Assembly (NCBI RefSeq): GCF_027533645.1
Contig: NZ_JAQAGY010000005.1
Location: 298,423 to 362,422 of the forward strand
From: Paenibacillus caseinilyticus
GTDB lineage: Bacteria > Bacillota > Bacilli > Paenibacillales > NBRC-103111
Length of the DNA: 64,000 nucleotides
Direction of reading: 5' to 3'
Every line of letters begins with the position of its first letter. Position 1 is the stretch's first letter. The notes under the pieces are model-generated. The model did no database searches and had not been told where the DNA came from. It saw only the letters and a program-made list of their open reading frames with translations. This document shows, in pieces, positions 51,954 through 61,326 of this stretch. A program made the translations under genes and the position numbers.

Positions 51954-52607
51954 ATGCAGCAAACATTAACGTATTCGGACCGGGGAAGCTTCTCGCACGT
52001 CCTGCGCATCTTCTCCCTGTCGCTGCTCGTATCCTTCGTGGGCACGCTGGTTGGCGCCGCCTTCGTCCCGCCCGCACTTGTTCCGGCCTTCATCGTGGCC
52101 GAGCTCCTCATGCTTGTAGCGGCGTTCGTCCTCCGGATGAGGGGCAAGCACATCGGGTATGGGTTCCTCTATGCCTTCACCGGCATCTCCGGCGTGGCCT
52201 TGTACCCGGTCATTCAACATTACGGGGGCGTGCTCGGCGCGAACGTCGTATCGGGCGCCTTCTTCGCCACCGCGGCGATCTTCGGGGGCCTGGCCTGGTA
52301 TGCGCACCGCTCCCAGCGGAACTTCTCGTTCCTCGGCGGCTTCCTCTTCGCCGGCACGATCGGCCTTATCCTCATGAGCTTGATCGGGATGTTCGTATCG
52401 ATGGGGCCGGCCGTCAACCTTTTGTGGTCCACGCTGGGCATCCTGATTTTCAGCGGATGGGTGCTCTATGACGTGTCCCAATACCGGGACGGGGTGGAAA
52501 CGGAAGAAGTGCCGCTCGCCGCGCTCAACCTGTACTTGAATTTCATTAACCTGTTCCTGTACATTCTCCGTTTCCTGGCAGCCATTGCCGGAGGCAACCG
52601 GAATTAG
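51954..52607 (+). CDS. Bax inhibitor-1/YccA family membrane protein
   Basis: This 217-residue protein has seven hydrophobic segments and the BI-1 pattern GYGFLYAFTGISGVALYPVI and LGILIFSGWVLYDVSQYRDG, where the paired aspartates of the family's calcium/proton site would lie. Bacterial members are calcium-leak or protease-modulating membrane proteins. AAAGGGG precedes the ATG. A terminator follows. Confidence 0.88.
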   Translation: MQQTLTYSDRGSFSHVLRIFSLSLLVSFVGTLVGAAFVPPALVPAFIVAELLMLVAAFVLRMRGKHIGYGFLYAFTGISGVALYPVIQHYGGVLGANVVSGAFFATAAIFGGLAWYAHRSQRNFSFLGGFLFAGTIGLILMSLIGMFVSMGPAVNLLWSTLGILIFSGWVLYDVSQYRDGVETEEVPLAALNLYLNFINLFLYILRFLAAIAGGNRN

Positions 52608-52628
52608 ACGGATAACGGAGCGGTAGAA

Positions 52629-52667
52629 GACGGTCTCACGGAGCCTTCCGGGGGACCGTTTTTTTAT
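52629..52667 (+). terminator. Terminator of the BI-1 family gene
   Basis: GACGGTC pairs with GACCGT around a GC-rich inner helix, followed by TTTTTTT. Confidence 0.85.
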
Positions 52668-52717
52668 GAGAGATCCATGTTTTTACCACTAGGAATTTAG
52701 GAGGAAAAAAGGAGGAT

Positions 52718-52745
52718 TTTGCAGATATATGTCGAAAACTATAAT
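52718..52745 (+). promoter_or_regulatory. Promoter of the c-di-GMP riboswitch transcript
   Basis: A perfect TATAAT (52740-52745) is preceded 16 nt earlier by TTTGCA (52718-52723). Confidence 0.6.
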
Positions 52746-52754
52746 AGAACGATC

Positions 52755-52840
52755 GAAAAAAGCAAACCATGCGAAAGCATGGGACGCAAAGCCACGGGTC
52801 TAACGCGAAAGCATGACAGCCGGGCTGCCGAAGTCAGCGA
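52755..52840 (+). promoter_or_regulatory. GEMM-I cyclic di-GMP riboswitch
   Basis: The aptamer shows the GEMM-I core: GCAAACCATGCGAAAGCATGG (P2 with GAAA tetraloop and receptor arms), GACGCAAAGCCACGGGTCTAA and the P3 arm AGCCGGGCTGCCG. It lies about 160 nt upstream of a GGDEF-EAL gene and is followed by an intrinsic terminator, so c-di-GMP should control transcription of a c-di-GMP enzyme. Confidence 0.93.
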
Positions 52841-52853
52841 GGGAACGATACCT

Positions 52854-52883
52854 GGAGCTGCCTTAGGGCGCTCCTTTTCTTTT
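52854..52883 (+). terminator. Expression-platform terminator of the c-di-GMP riboswitch
   Basis: GGAGC pairs with GCTCC (52854-52874, with inner CC/GG), followed by TTTTCTTTT. Confidence 0.85.
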
Positions 52884-52998
52884 GGATGCAGCTGATGATA
52901 ACAACAACTTGACCTATTCTGAAGAACAAGGGCGCCGGGGGAACTCTCCCATGCTTGCCCGGAAGGAGAGTTCCGCCTATGGATGAGGGTGAATACAT

Positions 52999-55677
52999 AT
53001 GAAGAGCCTGGTGAAGATCAAGGCGGGGATACGGACGATAGACCTCATAACGTTTGCCGTGTGCCTGGTTCTCGCCCTGTTGAGCGCGTCCCGGGAGCTG
53101 CAGCTGGTGTACGGCATTTCCTTTTCCTTCGCAAGCATCTTTCTCTTGACCTCCTTGCGCCTCTTCGGTCTGGGGGCCGGGGTGGCGTCAGCCGCAGCGA
53201 TTGCGGTCTTCATGGTGATGGGGGCCGGGGAACCGGTGTACGAGGGGGTGGTCCTGTTCGCGGAGGTGCTCTTCCTGGGGCTGATCTCCTCTCCAGGCCA
53301 AGCCAATCTGGCCCGGTGGGACTTCGTGTACTGGATCGCTATCGGGCTTCCCCTGATCTATTGGTCCGGAGCGGCTTTCTATGGAGCGGATCACCACCTC
53401 CTGCTGCCCGTCCTGATGTTCTCGATCACGAATGGCGTGTTCAATGCACTGGTGGCGGATATACTTCTGCGGCATGTGCTGCTGCCGGCGGGCATCGGCC
53501 CTTCCTCGGAGCAGGGACGGATGCTGTCGCTTGGGCAGCTGCTCGTTCATTTGTCCATCGGAGCACTGATTCTTCCCTATATGATTTATATCGTCATGAG
53601 TTCGTGGTGGTCCTACGATACCGCCGTTCAGAATTCCAAAGGATTGGCGGTCAATACGGCGAACAGCATCATCGAGGAGCTGGGCCAGTGGGAGGAAGAA
53701 GATCTGGTCGGGATCAAGCTTATGGGAGCCGTCCAGCTTGGCCGTCTTCAGGATATGGTCAACAAGCATACGTCGGAGACGCTGTTCCAGATTACGATCA
53801 CCAATACGAACCAGCGTATTCTCGCAGGCAACGGTACGGGGGCGGTACCTCGGCAGCTCTTCCAGTGGAGAGAGGGCTACGAGATTGTGCCGCTCGGGGA
53901 GCGGTTCTTCCAGCGCCTGCCGGAGGCGAAGCCGGATATCCTGCCGACCGAGAGGTGGCAGGGAGGCGGATTTATGCTCGTACAGCCGCTCGAACCGCTT
54001 CCGTTTCACTTGTACATCCAGGTGCCTACCGCCTCCTATCAGGACCAGGTTTTCCGGGAATATGAGAGCCAGCTCCGGTTCCTGCTGCTGTTCGTGGTCT
54101 GTGTGACGCTGCTCTCTCTCTTCGTCCAGAGGGTGCTGATCCGGGCGCTCTCCCGTCTGACGGAGGCGACGACAGGCCTGCCGGAGAAGCTGAAGAGCCG
54201 GCAGAGCGTGGAGTGGCCGAGCAGCCGCATCTCCGAGTTCCACTACCTGATATTCAATTTCCGGGAGATGTCGGTGAACCTCAGCCGCATGTTCCGGGAA
54301 TCGCAGGAGAACAACGCCCGGCTCGAGGAACAAGCGGAGCAGCTCCGCCGCTCCGAGGAGAAGCTGCACCAGCTCGCTTATTACGATGTGCTGACGGGAC
54401 TGCCGAACCGCTTGTACTTCATGAACTATCTCCGGGAGCTCATGGAGCGGGAGAATGCCGAAGAACGCACGGTGGCCGTTATGTTCGCCGATCTCAACCG
54501 GTTCAAGCAGATTAACGACACGCTGGGCCACGCGGCGGGCGACGAGCTGCTGCAGGCGGCAGCCCAGCGGTTCGCCGTCAATGCTTCGGAGGGAACGAAG
54601 GTCTTCCGCCTCGGGGGCGACGAATTCGTGCTCGTGGTAGAAGGGGCCGATGAGTCCTTGCTGCGCCGCAAAGCGCAGCGGATCTTCGCTTCCTTCGCGG
54701 AGCCGGTCGTCCTCCAAGGGACTTCCGTCTATGTCTCGACCAGTCTCGGCGTATCCATCTTCCCCCGTGATGGGCAGGATATGGATACGATCGTCAAGAA
54801 TGCGGATATGGCCATGTACCATGCCAAAGAACAGGGAGACAGCTGTATCCGGTTCTTCGACGAACCGCTGCAGGTCGGGGCTACGGAGAAGCTGCTGATC
54901 GACACGGGTATCCGGGAGGCTCTGCAGCAAGGGCAGTTCCGGCTGCATTACCAGCCGAAGATCAGCGGAGCGACAGGGAAGGTATGCGGGATGGAAGCGC
55001 TCATCCGGTGGCAGCATCCGGAGCTTGGCGCGGTTTCCCCCGACCGGTTCATCCCGCAGGCGGAAGAGTCCGGTCTCATTCTGGATATCGATAAGTGGGT
55101 GCTGAGGGAGGCCTGTCTTCAGAATAAGGCCTGGCAGCTGCAGGGGCTTCCGGCGCTTCCTATAGCGGTGAATATTTCGGCCCGGCATTTTGAAGAGGGG
55201 AACCTCGCCCGGCAGCTTCAAGGGGTACTCGAGGAAACAGGACTCGATGCCCGGTACATTTCACTCGAATTGACCGAAGGGGTATTCATTAAGAATGTGG
55301 ACGGCGTGATCGATACGATCGAGCAGATTAAGGATCTTGGGGTTCAGATCTCGATCGATGATTTTGGGACAGGCTATTCCTCGCTGAGCCAGCTGCTGCA
55401 TCTGCCGATCCATCACGTGAAGCTGGACCGGTCCTTCATCGAGAATGTCGCGGCCGACGGGAAGAAGTCTTCGGTCGTCAAAGCGATCATCGAGCTGGCG
55501 CACAGTATGGGGATGCGGGTGGTGGCCGAAGGCATCGAGACGCAAGGCGAGCTCGACTTCTTCATGGAGCATCGGTGCGACGAGCTTCAGGGGTACTACT
55601 TCAGCCGGCCGCTGCCCTCATCGGATTTTGCACGGCTCGTATCCCGTAATGAACCGCTGCTCGTTCGTCAGAGCTGA
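52999..55677 (+). CDS. Membrane GGDEF-EAL protein (c-di-GMP cyclase/phosphodiesterase)
   Basis: This 892-residue protein has about six N-terminal membrane segments, a possible extracytoplasmic sensor region (about 210-345), another membrane segment near 355, and a coiled-coil region. A GGDEF domain follows with intact GGDEF at about 538 (RLGGDEFVLV), then an EAL domain with EALIRWQHP near 665, DDFGTGYSSL and an ExxE-type KLDRSFI...VAEGIET. Both active sites look intact, so it may make and break c-di-GMP. Transcription is under the GEMM-I riboswitch just upstream, i.e. likely product feedback. Confidence 0.93.
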   Translation: MKSLVKIKAGIRTIDLITFAVCLVLALLSASRELQLVYGISFSFASIFLLTSLRLFGLGAGVASAAAIAVFMVMGAGEPVYEGVVLFAEVLFLGLISSPGQANLARWDFVYWIAIGLPLIYWSGAAFYGADHHLLLPVLMFSITNGVFNALVADILLRHVLLPAGIGPSSEQGRMLSLGQLLVHLSIGALILPYMIYIVMSSWWSYDTAVQNSKGLAVNTANSIIEELGQWEEEDLVGIKLMGAVQLGRLQDMVNKHTSETLFQITITNTNQRILAGNGTGAVPRQLFQWREGYEIVPLGERFFQRLPEAKPDILPTERWQGGGFMLVQPLEPLPFHLYIQVPTASYQDQVFREYESQLRFLLLFVVCVTLLSLFVQRVLIRALSRLTEATTGLPEKLKSRQSVEWPSSRISEFHYLIFNFREMSVNLSRMFRESQENNARLEEQAEQLRRSEEKLHQLAYYDVLTGLPNRLYFMNYLRELMERENAEERTVAVMFADLNRFKQINDTLGHAAGDELLQAAAQRFAVNASEGTKVFRLGGDEFVLVVEGADESLLRRKAQRIFASFAEPVVLQGTSVYVSTSLGVSIFPRDGQDMDTIVKNADMAMYHAKEQGDSCIRFFDEPLQVGATEKLLIDTGIREALQQGQFRLHYQPKISGATGKVCGMEALIRWQHPELGAVSPDRFIPQAEESGLILDIDKWVLREACLQNKAWQLQGLPALPIAVNISARHFEEGNLARQLQGVLEETGLDARYISLELTEGVFIKNVDGVIDTIEQIKDLGVQISIDDFGTGYSSLSQLLHLPIHHVKLDRSFIENVAADGKKSSVVKAIIELAHSMGMRVVAEGIETQGELDFFMEHRCDELQGYYFSRPLPSSDFARLVSRNEPLLVRQS

Positions 55678-55722
55678 CTGTCAACAACCTGTGAATCGGA
55701 ACGCAAGAAAAGGAGAATGTAC

Positions 55723-57048
55723 ATGAAGCTAACCGTATGGAGCCGCTGCGCCGCAGTCATTCTGGCCGTGAGTCTAACGGTGCTTGCCGGCTGCGGCAAG
55801 CCTGCAGGCGATGCGGCCCAGCCCTCGCAGGAGACAACGCCCGAGGTCCAGCAGGGGCCCGTGGAGCTTACGCTGTGGACGTACTATGAGAACGGATGGC
55901 AGTCGACAATCGATGCTTTCCGCCGCGAGCATCCGAACATCGATATCAAGGTAACGTCGTATCCTTTCGCCGAATACGCCCAGAAGTACCTGAGCGCATT
56001 GGCGGATGGGACAGGTCCGGACATCATGCTGGTCGACAGTGCGCACTTAGGCGATTTTGGCGCGATTGAAGGGGTGGAGAACCTGCTCTCGCCCCCGTAC
56101 GATGCGGGCCGCTATAAGGCGGACTTCAGCCCATCGATGTGGGACAGTATGATGTCCCTGGACGGCAAGAGGCTGATCTCGCTGCCGCTGGATACGGCTC
56201 CGTCGGTGACGTATTACCGGGCGGATCTGCTCAAGGCCTACGGTTTCCCGGACGAGCCCGAAGCGCTGGGGAAGTTCATGGAGAATCCGGACAACTGGCT
56301 CGCGATCGGAGAAGAGCTGCAGAAGCACGGCTCCTACATCGTCCAGTGGGAGAGCGATCTGATTCATCTCCACGAGGCAAGCATGCCTTTCTTTGACCGC
56401 AGTCTGAACTTGATGCGGAATAACGATACGATGGTGCGTGCGCTGGATATAGCCAAAACGGTGAACCAGAAGGGATTGGACGCCAACGTGGATATATGGA
56501 CCGAGGTGGGAGAGAAAGCCGTGAAGAGCGGCAAAATCGCCATGTTGTATCTCGGGACATGGGGGGCCGACCAGATCCAGGCCTGGGCGCCGGAGCAGGA
56601 AGGCAAGTGGCGGGCTACCCGGCTGCCGTTCGGTCTCTATGGGTTCGAGAATTCTTCCAGCTTCATTCTTCCTTCCGAGGGCAAGCACAAAAAGGAGGCG
56701 TGGCAATTCGTCGAGCATACGGCAACGGTAGCCAGCAAGAAGGGCGAGGGAGGCGGCACGCATGCTTATCTTCCGTCCCGGGGCAATGCCAATGTCATGG
56801 CCCAGACGAACCCGTATATGGGAGGCCAGCACACGAACGCCTTGTACGAGAGCCTGGCCGGACAGATGAAGGAGCGTATGGTGACGCCGCTCGATACGAA
56901 GGCCCAGGAGATATGGACCGACGGCATCCTGAGCGGCATTGAGGCGAATACGGACTCCAAGACGATCCTCGAAGGGATCGAGAAGGAGATCGGGAAGAAG
57001 CTAGGACGGGACAAGGAAATCCTGCTCCAGTGGCAGAAGAACCAGTAA
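55723..57048 (+). CDS. Family-1 extracellular solute-binding lipoprotein (sugar ABC type), solitary
   Basis: This 441-residue lipoprotein (lipobox LAGC, Cys24) belongs to the MalE-like family 1: LTLWTYYENGWQSTIDAFRREHPNIDIKV, LSALADGTGPDIMLVD and KIAMLYLGTW. The second ATG (55723) has AAAGGAG at 7 nt. No permease or ATPase gene is adjacent; it lies 45 nt downstream of the GGDEF-EAL gene, which hints at co-expression and perhaps a sensing rather than a transport role. A terminator follows. Confidence 0.9.
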   Translation: MKLTVWSRCAAVILAVSLTVLAGCGKPAGDAAQPSQETTPEVQQGPVELTLWTYYENGWQSTIDAFRREHPNIDIKVTSYPFAEYAQKYLSALADGTGPDIMLVDSAHLGDFGAIEGVENLLSPPYDAGRYKADFSPSMWDSMMSLDGKRLISLPLDTAPSVTYYRADLLKAYGFPDEPEALGKFMENPDNWLAIGEELQKHGSYIVQWESDLIHLHEASMPFFDRSLNLMRNNDTMVRALDIAKTVNQKGLDANVDIWTEVGEKAVKSGKIAMLYLGTWGADQIQAWAPEQEGKWRATRLPFGLYGFENSSSFILPSEGKHKKEAWQFVEHTATVASKKGEGGGTHAYLPSRGNANVMAQTNPYMGGQHTNALYESLAGQMKERMVTPLDTKAQEIWTDGILSGIEANTDSKTILEGIEKEIGKKLGRDKEILLQWQKNQ

Positions 57049-57129
57049 CGGCTTGGCGGGCGGGGGAACCTGCCGGCAGACAAGCCTTATCATCCAGCCT
57101 CCCTCATGGAGAAACGGGGGCCGGATGAA

Positions 57130-57176
57130 CCCAAAAAGAATCACGTCCCTGGGGGGATGTGGTTCTTTTTGTATTA
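57130..57176 (+). terminator. Terminator of the solute-binding protein gene
   Basis: AAAAAGAA...TCCC pairs with GGGA...TTCTTTTT with a few mismatches around a short G-rich loop, with TTTTTG tail. Confidence 0.82.
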
Positions 57177-57308
57177 AATCTTTTGTTTCTAAAGGAAATT
57201 TAAGAATGGGAAGAGAATAACCGGTTCCTTTCGTAGGTCTTTCGTAGTACACTGGATAAGCCCTAGGCACCCAGATAATTACATAGTGATCGCAGGAGGG
57301 AACAGGAA

Positions 57309-58205
57309 TTGGTTAGAAAGATGATTGTGGCAGTGGCATTATTCTGTATGCTAGGTACGACGGGGTCGATATGGGCCTCTGAAGAGAAGACTTACCCGTG
57401 GGTAGAAGGTCCGAAGAAGGTGGATCTCGGCAAGGTATCCCAGGTGGAGCTGGATGCCCCGTTCGTATTCTTGGACGGCGAGAGCACCAAGCGGATGCTG
57501 ACGGACAGCAAGGAACATCCATCCGGCCGGGAGATCGGAAGTATATTCCCCAAGGACCCCGATCAGCAGTGGAGCGTGTTCTTCGAGTATGAAGAAACAG
57601 GCCATGTCGAAGATGACGAGAAAGCCAAGCTCGATTCGGACGACATCCTGAAGAGCTATAAAGAAGGTACGGAGGAGAGCAACAAGGAACGGGCAGCAGA
57701 GGAGCGTATCCATGTCACCGGCTGGGACATCCAACCCTTCTATGATGAGAAGACGCATAACCTGACGTGGTCCATGCTGGCGGAGACCGAGGCGAAGGAG
57801 CCGCTGCTGAATTACAACGTGCGGCTGCTGACACGGGAAGGCGTCATCTCCGTAATTCTGGTCTCCGATCCCGCACACCGCGAGGCGGACCGCAAGGTGC
57901 TGACGGAAGCCATTCTGCCGAAGATCTCCATGAAGCAAGGGGAGCGGTACGAAGATTTCGACCCGGCCAAGGACAAGGTTGCCGAATATGGTCTGACGGC
58001 GCTCGTGCTTGGCGGCGCAGGACTTGCCGTAGCGAAGAAAGTTGGCCTGCTCGCTATGATTCTTCTCTTCGCCAAGAAGTTCGGCGTGATCCTTCTGGTC
58101 GTGCTGGGCGGGGCATGGAAGTATCTCCGCGGCTTCTTCGGCCGGAAGAAGCGCGGGGAGCAGCCGCCTGCCGAGCCATCGTCAGGCGAACATACGAATC
58201 TCTGA
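57309..58205 (+). CDS. DUF2167-type membrane protein
   Basis: This 298-residue protein has a signal peptide (about 1-23), a soluble region (25-215) with VFFEYEETGHVEDDEKAKLDSDD and LTWSMLAETEAKEPLLNYNVRLLTREGVISV, then two membrane segments (LTALVLGGAGLAVA, AKKFGVILLVVLGG) and a basic tail, which matches DUF2167. Function unknown. The TTG at 57309 has AGGAGGG at 8 nt; an ATG at 57321 is the alternative. Confidence 0.85.
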   Translation: MVRKMIVAVALFCMLGTTGSIWASEEKTYPWVEGPKKVDLGKVSQVELDAPFVFLDGESTKRMLTDSKEHPSGREIGSIFPKDPDQQWSVFFEYEETGHVEDDEKAKLDSDDILKSYKEGTEESNKERAAEERIHVTGWDIQPFYDEKTHNLTWSMLAETEAKEPLLNYNVRLLTREGVISVILVSDPAHREADRKVLTEAILPKISMKQGERYEDFDPAKDKVAEYGLTALVLGGAGLAVAKKVGLLAMILLFAKKFGVILLVVLGGAWKYLRGFFGRKKRGEQPPAEPSSGEHTNL

Positions 58206-58542
58206 ATAAAGGAACGACAGGGTCGGGGCGGCTGAGGCTCCGGTCCTTTTTTGGGATGCGCGCTTAAGTAAGCCAGGCACAACGAGGTTGATGCATGTCA
58301 CGAGGAAGTCCTCTCCATGAAGATGGGTGAAGGCCTCCTATTTATTGCCTCTGATCCTAAGCAACATATTCTTGGGCATGAACTCTATACTTTACAGGGG
58401 AACAAATAATCATTAGTCTGGGTGGTGTGGTTATCATTGCCATACCTGGAAGAGTTCTTATACTTATGGCTATTTCTAAAAGAGTCTGGTTGGTATGGAT
58501 GGATGGAATCTTATTCGACGGAAGGTGAAAGGAGGAGCGCGC
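58206..58542. other. Intergenic stretch with terminator, otherwise empty
   Basis: Apart from the terminator at 58220-58252 nothing convincing is seen. A 30-codon frame starting at 58317 has a GAGGA site but no recognisable product. Confidence 0.55.
58220..58252 (+). terminator. Terminator of the DUF2167-type gene
   Basis: GGGTCGGGGC pairs with GCTCCGGTCC (three G-U pairs), followed by TTTTTT. Confidence 0.78.
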
Positions 58543-60492
58543 ATGCCCGATTGGTCCTACCAGTCCTTGTTCCGTCCGCTTCTATTCCGGCTTCCCTCGC
58601 TGGCCGCCCGCGATATCACGCTGGGAGCGATGGGTCTGCTCAGCCGCATTCCCGGCGGTACGTTCGTCATCAAGACGCTGGGCTACATGGAATCGCATCC
58701 GATCCTGGAGAGCCGGCTCTTCGGCATCACCCTGAAGTATCCTGTCGGCTTAAGCGGTTCGCTGGATGTGTACGGGACCGCCCAGAAGGCGCTGGCCCAG
58801 TTCGGCTTCGGCTTCATCGAGATCGGGCCGGTGACCCTGCGGGAAGTGGAGGCCTCCCTCCCGGTCGGGAGGAATGCGGAGGAGGAGACCCTGCGGTATC
58901 CGGAGCCCGCCGTCAACGGGGGGCTGGATAGCCTGCTACGGCAGATGTCCCGCGGTGCAGGCCATAGTCTGCCGCACTTCTTCCGTCTCTGTCCCATGCC
59001 CGGCGCTTCTCCGGCGGAAGCCAAGGGCCAGCTGCTGGAGATGGCGGCGAAGCTGGCTCCCTATGCGGCAGGCTTCTATATCGACGTGCTCACACCTGAG
59101 ACCAGGGATACCTGGACGCTGGAAGAAGCGGCCGGGGTGCTGCGGGCGGTGCGGGCCGCCGGACGGATGCCGCCGGAGGAAGGCGGCCGCCCGATGCTGT
59201 TCTACCTGCCTCTTGACTTCACGGCAGGAGGGTTCGCGGCGCTGCTCCCCATCCTGCGGGAGCAGGCTTGGGACGGCCTGGTGGTAGGCGAGGCCATCTA
59301 TTCGGCCGACGGAAGCGCGCATATCGGGCGGGAGGGGCTGGAGCCAGCCTTGGGACAGCTGCGGCGGATCCGCAGCGGGCTGGGGCCGGAGCTCCCGCTG
59401 ATCGCCGCAGGCGGGATCCACCAGCCGCAGGATGCGCTGGATGCGGTGGAGGCGGGAGCGGACTGTGTCCAGCTGCACAGCGGTCTGGTGTTCTCGGGGC
59501 CGGGCCTGCCGAAGCGGATCAACGAGGCGCTGATCTACGAGAAGGTGCGGGAGGCCGCCCCGCCCGTCCCGCCGACGTTCTGGTCGCACTGGAGGTGGAT
59601 GTGCCTGCTCGGTCTGGGAATGATCCTCGGCGGCGTAATCGCCTGGCTCATTGCCGCTACGACGGTCGTGCTCCCGTACGACATCGGCTATCTCGGCATG
59701 GATCCCCTGCTGCTCAGCCTGGCGAACAGCGGCATCCTCCCGTTCATGTCCCATGACCGGGTCACGCTGGCGGGAACGATGATCTCGATCGGCATCGTCT
59801 ACTTTCAACTCGCCTATCACGGCCTGCGCTTGGGCCAGCACTGGACCCGTACGGCGCTTCTGACCTCGGGGCTTGTGGGCTTCAGCTCGTTCTTCCTGTA
59901 CCTGGGTTACGGTTACTTCGATCCGCTGCATGCGCTGGCGGCCGCGGTGCTGCTGCCGATGTTCGTGCTGGCGATGCGCGCGCCCGCCGATCTGCCGTCG
60001 CCTGAGCCAGCGAATCTGCACAATAGCAAGGCTTGGCGGCGTGCGCAGGCAGGGCAGTTGCTGTTCGTCATGCTGGGCTTCGCCTTGGCTGCAGGCGGGG
60101 GGGTCATTGCCGGGATCGGCATCACCCGGGTCTTCGTGCCGACGGATCTCGAGTACTTGTGCGCCACGCCCGAGATGCTAGCCGCCATCAATGACCGGCT
60201 CATCCCGCTGATCGCGCATGACCGGGCAGGATTCGGGGGTGCGCTGTTCTCCGATGCGCTGGCCGTGCTGATTCTCTCCCTCTGGGGCATCGGCCAAGGC
60301 CGGAGGTGGGTATGGTGGACGCTGGCGCTCGGCGGTCTGCCCGCATTCCTGGCGGGGTTCAGCGTCCATTATACAATCGGCTATACGAACTTCGTTCACC
60401 TGCTGCCTGCGTATGTTGCCTTCGCCCTCTATGCGGGCGGACTCGTGCTCCTCTATCCCTACATGATGAGAGAGGTGCCCCGCCGGGTATGA
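58543..60492 (+). CDS. Dihydroorotate dehydrogenase-like protein fused to a polytopic membrane domain
   Basis: Residues 1-340 of this 649-residue protein follow the class-2 dihydroorotate dehydrogenase plan: SRLFGITLKYPVGLSGSLDVYG, FGFIEIGPVT, GFYIDVLTPETRDT, GGIHQPQDALDAVEAGADCVQLHSG. The usual FMN/orotate pieces are partly changed. Residues about 350-649 form a separate membrane domain of eight or so segments with repeated FMSHDRVTLAGTMISIGI and LIAHDRAGFGGALFSDAL motifs. AAAGGAGGAG precedes the ATG. No pyr genes are near. The catalytic state and substrate are unknown. Confidence 0.85.
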   Translation: MPDWSYQSLFRPLLFRLPSLAARDITLGAMGLLSRIPGGTFVIKTLGYMESHPILESRLFGITLKYPVGLSGSLDVYGTAQKALAQFGFGFIEIGPVTLREVEASLPVGRNAEEETLRYPEPAVNGGLDSLLRQMSRGAGHSLPHFFRLCPMPGASPAEAKGQLLEMAAKLAPYAAGFYIDVLTPETRDTWTLEEAAGVLRAVRAAGRMPPEEGGRPMLFYLPLDFTAGGFAALLPILREQAWDGLVVGEAIYSADGSAHIGREGLEPALGQLRRIRSGLGPELPLIAAGGIHQPQDALDAVEAGADCVQLHSGLVFSGPGLPKRINEALIYEKVREAAPPVPPTFWSHWRWMCLLGLGMILGGVIAWLIAATTVVLPYDIGYLGMDPLLLSLANSGILPFMSHDRVTLAGTMISIGIVYFQLAYHGLRLGQHWTRTALLTSGLVGFSSFFLYLGYGYFDPLHALAAAVLLPMFVLAMRAPADLPSPEPANLHNSKAWRRAQAGQLLFVMLGFALAAGGGVIAGIGITRVFVPTDLEYLCATPEMLAAINDRLIPLIAHDRAGFGGALFSDALAVLILSLWGIGQGRRWVWWTLALGGLPAFLAGFSVHYTIGYTNFVHLLPAYVAFALYAGGLVLLYPYMMREVPRRV

Positions 60493-60664
60493 ACTCCGCA
60501 CTCTGTCCTGAGATGAGGGGGCGGCTCCGGCTTCAGGAACAGGGGCTTATGCGGATGGGAAGGAGCATGCTGCCGCAGCAGGACAGCCGGGAGAAGAGCC
60601 GGCCGGAGAGCGGCCTGTACTCTAGAGGCATGAGATCGTGGAACAAGAGCCGGCCTTGCCCGGC

Positions 60665-61291
60665 TTAGACAGGCTCTGTGCCGCTTCCCTCGGAAGCGGT
60701 CTTTTTTTTGCGCTTGTAATGCATGCCGACTTTGATCCGGTTGCCGCAGCCGGCCATGGAACACCAGCGTCGCGATTGGTTGCGGCTGTTGTCGTAGAAG
60801 TACAGGATGCACGCGTGATTCTCGCAGCGCTTCAGCTTGCCGGGCTCCAGCGACTGCAGGAACAGTGCAGCTTCTTCCCAGAACAGCCCCGGCAGATGCT
60901 CCAGTGTGTAGAGGCGCTCCGTACGGAAGGGGGAAGGCTCCCCAAGCACCTGAAGACAGCCGGAATAACGCTGCAGCGCTTCGTTCCAGAGGAGGCGCAT
61001 GTTCTCATCCGGCCAGGTTTCTCCGCGGAGGAGGCTCTCGAACCCCTCTTCCAGCCGGCGGCGCAGACCGAGAATCTCATGGTGCAGCTCGTTCTCCTGT
61101 TCAGCCGCAAGTGGAAGCTCCAGGCCGCGGATCAAGTGGCCGCGGCCGCTTTCCTGCAGCCAGCTCCGTATATCTTGGAAGGTGGGCAGCAGCTCAAGGC
61201 GGGTTCCCGCCGACATTTTGCGTGTATTGATAAAGTCGACTACCCAGTGGTTGCCGATCCATAGAAAAGCGGATGATTGTGAATGCTCCAT
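60665..61291 (-). CDS. CGNR zinc-finger (ABATE domain) transcriptional regulator
   Basis: This 208-residue protein has the N-terminal ABATE/ginkgolide-like domain (FLWIGNHWVVDFINTRKMSAG) and a C-terminal CGNR zinc finger: RCENHACILYFYDNSRNQSRRWCSMAGCGNRIK, with four cysteines. It should bind DNA as a stress or small-molecule responsive regulator. It diverges from the VOC and FMN-barrel genes and an inverted repeat lies between them, so it probably controls them. Confidence 0.92.
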   Translation of the reverse strand: MEHSQSSAFLWIGNHWVVDFINTRKMSAGTRLELLPTFQDIRSWLQESGRGHLIRGLELPLAAEQENELHHEILGLRRRLEEGFESLLRGETWPDENMRLLWNEALQRYSGCLQVLGEPSPFRTERLYTLEHLPGLFWEEAALFLQSLEPGKLKRCENHACILYFYDNSRNQSRRWCSMAGCGNRIKVGMHYKRKKKTASEGSGTEPV

Positions 61292-61326
61292 AGAGGTGAC
61301 CTCCTTGTTGTTCTTTTATTCTAACC

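Noticed and set aside
58317..58409. A 30-codon open frame with a GAGGA site
   Set aside because: Too short, with no recognisable product, and the site is part of a small GAGGA/TCCTC dyad.
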